DNA from: Paractinoplanes rishiriensis
GTDB taxonomy: Bacteria > Actinomycetota > Actinomycetes > Mycobacteriales > Micromonosporaceae
NCBI RefSeq assembly: GCF_016862375.1
Contig: NZ_BOMV01000001.1
Span: forward strand, 62,001 to 126,000
DNA length: 64,000 nucleotides
Direction of reading: 5' to 3'
The notes beneath the pieces were generated by a model. That model did no database searches. It had not been told where the DNA came from and saw only the letters and a program-made list of their open reading frames with translations. Each line of letters opens with the position of its first letter. Position 1 is the stretch's first letter. The translations under genes were made by a program, and so were the position numbers. Positions 58,327 to 64,000 of this stretch are shown here, piece after piece.

Positions 58327-61300
58327 TCACGACGGCGCGGGTGTCGGCTCCAAGAGCGGATCGTTGGACAACACCGGGTCCGGCGTCTCCCCGATCAGCG
58401 GCTGACCGCCAGTCTCGGGCTTGCCCCGCGGGTCGTAGATCGCGTTCTGCACCTTGATGCTGACGGTCGATCCGACACACTCCGCCGTCGGCTCGGGCGC
58501 CGTCGACTGCAGGCCCGCCGCGGCCGGGTCCTGCGCCGCGACCTGGTCGACCGCGCACTCCGGCAGCCGGACCCACAGGTCCAGAGTGAACTCGTCGCGC
58601 TTCCAGCAGCTGTAGGTGCCCTGGTCGGCCGCAACCGGCGTCTCCGGGCAGGCGCCGACGGTCCACGGCTGCCAGCCGGCGGCCCGGAGTGCGTCCGAGT
58701 AGGCCCGGGTGGTCTCCTTGAACGGCTGCTCGGACTGCGTGATCCGCTCCCGGAACCGGCACTCGAAGAAGCACCACCGGCTCCCACTGCCCTGGTCCAC
58801 GGCTTCCTGAGCGGCCCAGGCCGGCACGTCGAGAGCGTCCAGCGAGCTGAACACCGGATCCTTGGTGGCCGACCGCAGCCCGAAGAACGCGGGCAGCACC
58901 ACCAGCACCACCACAGCGATCGACAGCAGCGTGACCACCCGCAACTGCCGCTTGCTGCGCATCTGGTTGCGCAGTTCCTCGCCGGCCCCGCGCAGCCCGC
59001 CCGCGCCCTCGGTGGCCTTGGCGGGCACCGGAGGCCGGGCCCCGGCGGCTTTCGCCGCGGCGGCTTTGGCGCCGACTACCGGTGACGCTTCACCCCTTGG
59101 GGGTACGCCGGGTTCCCCGCGCTCCGGTGCCGAGGTACGCCCGGAGGCCGCCCCCTTGCCCGGCGCGAGTGTCCCGGCGGCGGCTGCTTTGACAGAGGCG
59201 GAGGCAACGGAAACCGAAGCGCTCCCCACCCCCACGGAGGCACTGCCGACCGATGCACTGCCGACGGAGGCAGCAGCCACCGCGGCCGTGCCCGCACCGT
59301 TGCGCCCCGGCGCCGAACCGCGACCGATCGGACCCGAAGGCCCCGGCCCCGACCCACCGGGCGACCGGCTGGCCGGTCCCGCACCGCGCGGACCGCCACC
59401 CTGCCCGTTCGGCCCCCCGGCGGGAAGCCGCTGGCTGTGCCCACCGTCCGGCCCGGCACCCGGCAGACGCTGGCTGTGCTGCCCGCCCCCGCCGTCAAGA
59501 CGCTGACCGTGCTGCCCGCCCCCGCCTTCCAGGCGCTGACTGTGCTGCCCACCGTCGGCGATGCGCTGACTGTGCTGCCCGGTCTCGGGCCGCTGGCCGT
59601 GCTGGCCGCCGTCCGGCAGGCGCTGGCTGTGCTGCCCACCGTCGGGGCGCTGGCCGTGCTGTCCGCCGTCGGGGCGCTGGCCGTGCTGTCCGCCGTCGGG
59701 CCGCTGACCGTGCTGTCCGCCCTCGGGCCGCTGACCGTGCTGTCCGCCCTCGGGCCGCTGACCGTGCTGTCCGCCGTCCGGCAGACGTTGGCTGTGCTGG
59801 GCCGCGAGCGGCTGGCGCTGGGGTGCGCCGGCCGGTCCGTTCGTCCCGGGCGCGCCCGGAACGGGTTGGCTGTGTTGGCCGGGACCGTGTTGCGGCCCCG
59901 CCGCAGGCGAACGCCCCGGCGAAACCGGACCGGCCGGCATAGCCCCGGTCGCCAGCCCCCCACGCGCTCCCGCGCCCGGCTGACCGCCGCGTGCGTCCGG
60001 CCCCTGGGGACCTCGTGCGCCCGGCCCCGGCGGACCACCTCGTGCGCCCAGCCCCTGGGTTCCACTTCGTGCGCCGGGCCCCGGCGGACCACCGCGGGTG
60101 CCCGGTTCCGGCTGGCCGCCGAAAGCTCCGTCCTGCTGGCCACCACGCGCCGGTCCCTGCGGACCACCGCGCCCGCCCGGCCCACCGCGGCCGTTACGGC
60201 CGCCGCCCGGCCCACCGTTCTCACCCGGCCGCTGCGCCGCAGCGCCGGTGCGCTCGGCCATCGCGCCGGCGCGTCCCGGCACGGCCGGCATCCGAGCACC
60301 CTGCCGTCCTGGCACCACCGGCGGCGCGACCTTGGCCGACGCCCGAGCCGGCTTGGCCGGCCCGCCCACACCGGGCCCACCAGCACCCGGCCCACCAGCA
60401 CCCGGCCCACCAGCACCCGGCCCACCAGCACCCGGCCCACCAGCACCCGGCCCACCAGCACCGGGACGACCCGAACCCGGGCCACCGGGATCGCGGCCAG
60501 CGCCACGTCCGTCAGCGCCACGTCCTCCGGCACCGCGGCTGCCATCCGGTACGAAGCCGCCCGGCTCCGCACCGTGGCGCGCCCCACCCGGCTGGGCATC
60601 GTTGGGTCCGCCGTGTCCGGGGCCGCCCGGGCGGCCGTGCTGCGGGCCGTCGTGCGGCGCGCCCGGCGACGGGATCGCCCGGCTGCCGCGACCGCGCTGC
60701 CCGCGGCCGTCCTCGGCCCCGGGGAAGGCGCCGTGGCGCCCGCTGTCATCGAATTCCGCCGCCGCGCCGTGGCGTGCCGGGCCGCGGCCGTCCTCGCCGT
60801 GCCGGCCACCGCCGTCGCCGGGGTAGCCCGGTCCTCCGCCCGGGAAACTCGGTGTGCCACCGCTGAACCGCCCACCCGCAGGCGGCGGCCCACCGGCTGG
60901 CGACACCGGACCGGACATCGGGGCACGACCGGGCGCCGCGCCAGGCGGCGGCCCGTCCGGCCGGAATCGGTCACGGCCACGAGTCGGCGCCGAAGAGACC
61001 GGCCGCGAAGCCGGCGACACCGGCCGGGAAGCGGGTGAAACCGGCCGGGAAGCCGGCGACACCGGCCGCGACGCCGGAACCTCGGGCCGGTTCGCGGACA
61101 GGGGAACGTCGGGCCGGTTGGCCGACATCGGCACGTCGGGCCGCCCACCGGACATCGGCACGTCGGGCCGCCCACCGGACATCGGCCCATCGGCGCGGCC
61201 ACCCGGCATCGGCCCATCGGCGCGGCCACCCGGCATCGGCCCATCCGGCCGGGCGCCGGGCATCGGCACCTCGGGGCGGTTGGCAGACATCGGCACGTCG

Positions 61301-62196
61301 GGACGGTTGCCGGACATCGGCACCGCTGATGGGTTGCCCGACACAGGCACCCCGGCCGGATTGCCGGACAAAGGCACCCCAGACGGATTGCCCGACATAG
61401 GCACCGCAGGCGGATTGCCTGACATGGGCACCGCGGGCGGATTGCCGGACATCGGCACCGGGCCCGGACTCATCGGGTCGACGGGACGGCGGCCCTGGCC
61501 GGGAACCTGCGTGGGCATACCCGCCCCGCCCCGGCGCGATCCGCCGCCGGCCGGGGACACCGGCGCGGCGCCCATCGGGCCGGGTGAAACCGGCCCGGCT
61601 GCCATCCGGCCCGGCGACACCGGACCCGGCGGCATCCGGCCGGGCGGGGCCTGACCGGGCGGCGGCACACGACCCGGAGAAACAGGACCCGGCGGCATCC
61701 GGCCCGGCGCGCCCGCACCCGGCGAAACCTGCCCGGGCGGCATCTGGCCCGGCGGCACCCGGCCCGGCGGCATCTGGCCCGGCGGCACCCGGCCCGGAGG
61801 CATCTGACCCGGCGGCATCTGACCCGGCGGCATCTGGCCCGGCGGCATCTGGCCGGGTGACACCGGCGCGGCCGGCGACCGGCCGCCGGCCGGGAAAGCG
61901 CCGCTGCCGTCCTGCCAGCCGGGGCCGCCGCCGCGGAAGGGCTGGTCGTCGTCGAGGCTGTCGCCGGGGCCGGGGGCCACGCGGCCGGACTTGCTGGTGC
62001 GGCCCTCGCCGGCGAGGGTGCCGGGGCCGATCGCGCCGCGCTGTTCCTTGGCCGTGCGCAGGTCGTCCAGCCAGCCGGTCTCCTCCTGCGGGACCTCCTC
62101 GAGCTCCGCCGGCTCGGGACGTCCGCGACCGAACCGGCGGCCCTTGCGCGCCGCGGCTTCGTTGCGCAGGTCGGCCTCGTCGTCGGGCCGTTTCAC
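58327..62196 (-). CDS. Very large repeat-rich single-pass membrane protein
   Basis: Uncharacterised protein of 1,289 aa. A short charged N-terminus with [19 protein letters not shown] is followed by about 1,000 residues of low-complexity Pro/Gly/Gln/Ser repeats: GQMPP pentapeptides (~114-200), nine-residue [13 protein letters not shown] units (~248-375), SPASRPV heptapeptides, GAGGP pentapeptides (~577-607), nine-residue QHGQRPDGG units (~800-925) and SASVG units (~975-1000). One transmembrane helix near 1085-1107 leads to a 180-residue outer domain with six Cys (CFFEC, GACPE, YSCWK, PECAV, AECVG). The ATG overlaps the rarA stop. Function unknown. Confidence 0.8.
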   Translation of the reverse strand: MKRPDDEADLRNEAAARKGRRFGRGRPEPAELEEVPQEETGWLDDLRTAKEQRGAIGPGTLAGEGRTSKSGRVAPGPGDSLDDDQPFRGGGPGWQDGSGAFPAGGRSPAAPVSPGQMPPGQMPPGQMPPGQMPPGRVPPGQMPPGRVPPGQMPPGQVSPGAGAPGRMPPGPVSPGRVPPPGQAPPGRMPPGPVSPGRMAAGPVSPGPMGAAPVSPAGGGSRRGGAGMPTQVPGQGRRPVDPMSPGPVPMSGNPPAVPMSGNPPAVPMSGNPSGVPLSGNPAGVPVSGNPSAVPMSGNRPDVPMSANRPEVPMPGARPDGPMPGGRADGPMPGGRADGPMSGGRPDVPMSGGRPDVPMSANRPDVPLSANRPEVPASRPVSPASRPVSPASRPVSPASRPVSSAPTRGRDRFRPDGPPPGAAPGRAPMSGPVSPAGGPPPAGGRFSGGTPSFPGGGPGYPGDGGGRHGEDGRGPARHGAAAEFDDSGRHGAFPGAEDGRGQRGRGSRAIPSPGAPHDGPQHGRPGGPGHGGPNDAQPGGARHGAEPGGFVPDGSRGAGGRGADGRGAGRDPGGPGSGRPGAGGPGAGGPGAGGPGAGGPGAGGPGAGGPGVGGPAKPARASAKVAPPVVPGRQGARMPAVPGRAGAMAERTGAAAQRPGENGGPGGGRNGRGGPGGRGGPQGPARGGQQDGAFGGQPEPGTRGGPPGPGARSGTQGLGARGGPPGPGARGPQGPDARGGQPGAGARGGLATGAMPAGPVSPGRSPAAGPQHGPGQHSQPVPGAPGTNGPAGAPQRQPLAAQHSQRLPDGGQHGQRPEGGQHGQRPEGGQHGQRPDGGQHGQRPDGGQHGQRPDGGQHSQRLPDGGQHGQRPETGQHSQRIADGGQHSQRLEGGGGQHGQRLDGGGGQHSQRLPGAGPDGGHSQRLPAGGPNGQGGGPRGAGPASRSPGGSGPGPSGPIGRGSAPGRNGAGTAAVAAASVGSASVGSASVGVGSASVSVASASVKAAAAGTLAPGKGAASGRTSAPERGEPGVPPRGEASPVVGAKAAAAKAAGARPPVPAKATEGAGGLRGAGEELRNQMRSKRQLRVVTLLSIAVVVLVVLPAFFGLRSATKDPVFSSLDALDVPAWAAQEAVDQGSGSRWCFFECRFRERITQSEQPFKETTRAYSDALRAAGWQPWTVGACPETPVAADQGTYSCWKRDEFTLDLWVRLPECAVDQVAAQDPAAAGLQSTAPEPTAECVGSTVSIKVQNAIYDPRGKPETGGQPLIGETPDPVLSNDPLLEPTPAPS
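59191..59280 (-). repeat. Coding repeat (VGSASVG units) in the large membrane protein
   Basis: Short imperfect repeats encode alternating VGSASVG and VSVASASV segments at about residues 972-1001, next to the [13 protein letters not shown] stretch. All keep the reading frame. Confidence 0.6.
59425..59795 (-). repeat. 27-bp coding tandem repeat (QHGQRPDGG)
   Basis: About 13 units of 27 bp (some 30-33 bp), core CCGTCGGGGCGCTGGCCGTG. They encode QHGQRPDGG or [10 protein letters not shown] variants. Neighbouring units are nearly identical in the middle (59640-59760), which suggests recent expansion. Confidence 0.85.
60376..60465 (-). repeat. 15-bp coding tandem repeat (GAGGP), six units
   Basis: CCCACCAGCACCCGG repeats six times, five perfect and the last with one change, encoding GAGGP on the minus strand. 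Perfect copies in a row indicate active slippage or recent duplication. Confidence 0.95.
60998..61076 (-). repeat. 21-bp coding tandem repeat (SPASRPV)
   Basis: Just under four 21-bp units, core CGGCCGGGAAGCCGGCGACA, encoding SPASRPV on the minus strand. Confidence 0.85.
61085..61455 (-). repeat. 24- to 27-bp coding repeat (SGNPPAVPM / GRPDVPMSG)
   Basis: About 14-16 imperfect units of 24 or 27 bp, core GGACATCGGCACCGCGGGCG, encoding Pro-Val-Pro-Met-Ser-Gly variants. They grade from the NPPAV form into RPDVP and RADGP forms. Confidence 0.8.
61725..61860 (-). repeat. 15-bp coding tandem repeat (GQMPP)
   Basis: About nine 15-bp units, core CATCTGGCCCGGCGG, encoding [10 protein letters not shown] pentapeptides. 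Degenerate copies extend to about 61600. Confidence 0.9.
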
Positions 62197-63749
62197 GGCT
62201 GTTCCTCTCCGGCGGTTTCGCCGCTGTCGTCTGCCCGGGCCTCGGGCGCCGGCACGTCGTCGGTCGCCGGTGGCGGTGCCGGCGGCGCGTCGTTAAGCGA
62301 AGAGCGTGACGCATCCGGGGCCGGAGCACCACCCGCCGCGCGGTCGGCGCTGGTTGGCGGAGCGGCGGGGCGGCCGGCTGGTGGCTGCCCGCGGACGATC
62401 CGGCGCAACCGGGGAACCCGCTCGCTGACTGCGCGTTCGGCCCCGTGCTCGGTCGGTTGGTAGTAATCGACGTCGGTGAGATCGTCTGGAGCGTACTGCT
62501 GCGTGACCACCCCGCGCGGATCGTCGTGCGGGTAGCGGTAGCCGCGACCGTGACCAAGACCACGTGCGCCCGGGTAGTGGGCGTCGCGCAGGTGGGCCGG
62601 AACGGTGCCGCCCCTGCCGGCGCGCACGTCGGCCATCGCGGCGCCCAGCGCCATGGTGACGCTGTTGGACTTGGGCGCGGTGGCCAGGTGCACCACGGCC
62701 TGTGCCAGGTTGAGCTGCGCCTCGGGCAGGCCGACCTGCTGCACGGCCTGGGCCGCGGCGGTCGCCACCAGCAGGGCCTGCGGGTCGGCCATGCCCACGT
62801 CCTCGCTGGCGAAGATGACGATGCGCCGGGCGATGAACCGCGGGTCCTCGCCGGCGACCAGCATCCGGGCCAGCCAGTGCAGCGCCGCGTCCGGGTCGCT
62901 GCCCCGCATGCTCTTGATGAACGCGCTGATCACGTCGTAGTGGGCGTCGCCGTCGCGGTCGTAGCGGACCGCCGCCACGTCCACCGCCTTCTCGGCGGTC
63001 GGCACGTCGATCTCGGCGCTGCCCTGGGCCACGGCCGTGCCGGCGGCGGCCTCCAGCGCGGTGAGCGCCTTTCGAACGTCGCCCGCTGCCAGGCGTACCA
63101 GGTGATCCTCTGCGTCGGGAGCAAGCGTGACGGCACCGCCCAGCCCTCGCTCATCGGTGAGTGCGCGGCGCAGCAGGCGCCGGACCTCGTCGTCGCCGAG
63201 TGCGCGCAGGGTGAGCAGCACACACCGGGAGAGCAAAGGCGAAATGACCGAGAAGTACGGGTTTTCGGTGGTGGCCGCCAGGAGCGTCACCGTGCGGTCC
63301 TCGACGGCGGCGAGCAGCGAATCCTGCTGGGTCTTGCTGAAGCGGTGCACCTCGTCGATGAACAGGACGGTGGGTGCGCCGCCGTACCGCCGCTCCCGGC
63401 GCGCCGTGTCGATCACCGCGCGCACGTCCTTGACACCGGCGGAGAGCGCCGACATGGCGATGAACTTGCGGTTGGTGGCGGTCGCGACCAGGTGGGCGAT
63501 GGTGGTCTTACCAGTGCCGGGCGGGCCCCAGAGGATCACCGACATCGGGCTGGCGCCGGTCACCAGCTGACGCAGCGGGCTGCCGGGCGCGAGCAGGTGT
63601 TCCTGGCCGACCAGTTCGTCGAGGATGGCGGGACGCATCCGCACCGGCAATGGGGAATCGGCGGACGGTGCGCTGAACGCGGTCGTGGCCGGTGACGCGG
63701 TCTGTACGCCACCGGGCTGCGCCAGGGAGAAGAGCCCGTCCGTTTCCAT
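62193..63749 (-). CDS. rarA: Replication-associated recombination protein RarA (MgsA family AAA+ ATPase)
   Basis: AAA+ ATPase related to clamp loaders, acting at stalled replication forks; about 518 aa from ATG 63749. Walker A is [15 protein letters not shown], Walker B is [13 protein letters not shown], sensor 1 is [13 protein letters not shown] with the Arg finger in SPLLSRC, and sensor 2 lies in [11 protein letters not shown]. The C-terminal oligomerisation domain has [20 protein letters not shown] and [14 protein letters not shown]. An extra Pro/Ala/Asp-rich tail of about 75 residues follows. The longer upstream open frame has no conserved residues. No strong ribosome binding site is seen. 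Confidence 0.96.
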   Translation of the reverse strand: METDGLFSLAQPGGVQTASPATTAFSAPSADSPLPVRMRPAILDELVGQEHLLAPGSPLRQLVTGASPMSVILWGPPGTGKTTIAHLVATATNRKFIAMSALSAGVKDVRAVIDTARRERRYGGAPTVLFIDEVHRFSKTQQDSLLAAVEDRTVTLLAATTENPYFSVISPLLSRCVLLTLRALGDDEVRRLLRRALTDERGLGGAVTLAPDAEDHLVRLAAGDVRKALTALEAAAGTAVAQGSAEIDVPTAEKAVDVAAVRYDRDGDAHYDVISAFIKSMRGSDPDAALHWLARMLVAGEDPRFIARRIVIFASEDVGMADPQALLVATAAAQAVQQVGLPEAQLNLAQAVVHLATAPKSNSVTMALGAAMADVRAGRGGTVPAHLRDAHYPGARGLGHGRGYRYPHDDPRGVVTQQYAPDDLTDVDYYQPTEHGAERAVSERVPRLRRIVRGQPPAGRPAAPPTSADRAAGGAPAPDASRSSLNDAPPAPPPATDDVPAPEARADDSGETAGEEQP

Positions 63750-63844
63750 CGGCACCGACAGTACCGGCCCGCCCCACGATGCCCGAAATGCAACATCAGC
63801 ATCGTGCGGTGGGCCGGTGCCCGGATGGGTGGACAGCCTGTGGA

Positions 63845-64000
63845 TCAACCGCGGCCGGGACGGCGGCCGTAGAAGCGCCGGCCGCTGCCGGTGCCGGTGC
63901 CGGTGCCGCGCGGGCCGCTGCCGATGCCGGCCAGGTAGAGCGACAGCAGCAGGAAGCCGATCGAGGCCATAGTCGGGAAGTTGAAGAGGTCGGGGGCACC
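63845..64000 (-). CDS. C-terminal fragment of an uncharacterised protein (cut by window edge)
   Basis: The last 51 codons of a minus-strand frame open to the window end. They encode a hydrophobic helix ([15 protein letters not shown]) followed by a Gly/Thr/Arg-rich tail ([20 protein letters not shown]). An internal ATG at 63970 could give a 41-residue membrane peptide but has no ribosome binding site, so a larger protein entering from outside is more likely. Identity unknown. Confidence 0.5.
   Translation of the reverse strand, partial: GAPDLFNFPTMASIGFLLLSLYLAGIGSGPRGTGTGTGSGRRFYGRRPGRG

Noticed and set aside
59076..61654. Several long open frames on both strands within the repeat-rich gene
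   Set aside because: Tandem repeats of high GC with period divisible by three leave all frames open. Only the 1,289-residue frame has a transmembrane helix, a Cys-rich domain and an operon-type overlap with rarA.
59425..61860. Possible CRISPR array
   Set aside because: Units of 15-27 bp are contiguous, in frame and without unique spacers; no cas genes are near.

Overview
The window looks like chromosomal DNA from a high-GC actinobacterium, most likely Micromonosporaceae (Actinoplanes or a close relative). This rests on the very high GC, a MihF-type integration host factor, BldD, a helicase-dead PriA, an FMN riboswitch ahead of ribDE(BA)H, and the core gene order pheTS–trmH–rplT–rpmI–infC … ribHBAED … rpe … rsmB–fmt–def … priA/metK–coaBC–rpoZ–gmk–mihF–pyrF–pyrD–carBA–pyrCBR/bldD … nusB–efp–aroQBKCE–mltG–ruvX–alaS … rarA. 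No tRNA, rRNA, insertion sequence, integrase or CRISPR array was seen.

Layout: 0–0.3 kb, start of an SDR reductase (cut by the window). 0.4–7.5 kb, translation block pheT, pheS, a zinc alcohol dehydrogenase, a SpoU methyltransferase, rplT, rpmI and infC (infC with an apparent ATC start). 7.8–9.5 kb, PH-domain membrane protein, hisG, hisE. 9.5–12.9 kb, polar amino-acid ABC transporter and a secreted protein. 12.9–16.6 kb, riboflavin operon under an FMN riboswitch. 17.2–20.5 kb, a GGDEF response regulator, rpe, a septum-formation lipoprotein, a sulfotransferase. 20.5–24.8 kb, rsmB, fmt, def and a cytochrome P450. 24.9–31.8 kb, priA, metK, coaBC, rpoZ, gmk, mihF, pyrF. 32–41.5 kb, bioA inside the pyrimidine operon, with pyrR carrying a likely translational-repression leader. 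41.9–42.4 kb, bldD. 42.5–47.2 kb, an accessory island. 47.2–54.8 kb, nusB, efp, the aro genes (interrupted by an antisense RHH/Clp-N gene), mltG and ruvX. 54.8–64 kb, alaS, two small membrane proteins, a 1,289-residue repeat-rich membrane protein, rarA and a fragment.

Most of the window is syntenic housekeeping DNA. The unusual part is the island between bldD and nusB. It encodes a class III cyclase-homology protein, a divergent three-helix membrane protein resembling Pycsar-TM effectors, a Crp/Fnr regulator with an intact cyclic-nucleotide cassette, a four-helix membrane protein, and a nucleoside-phosphorylase-like protein translationally coupled to it. The cyclase-like protein and the four-helix protein share a short Asn/Gly C-terminal motif after (or next to) a Pro-rich stretch, like signalling-amyloid (RHIM-like) motifs. 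I infer a cyclic-nucleotide-linked conflict or immunity module; this is not demonstrated.

Other points of note are a 21-bp palindrome covering the aroC start codon, a putative CTG start for aroE, a BldD with the full c-di-GMP signature in the same window as a GGDDF diguanylate-cyclase-like regulator, and several in-frame coding repeats.
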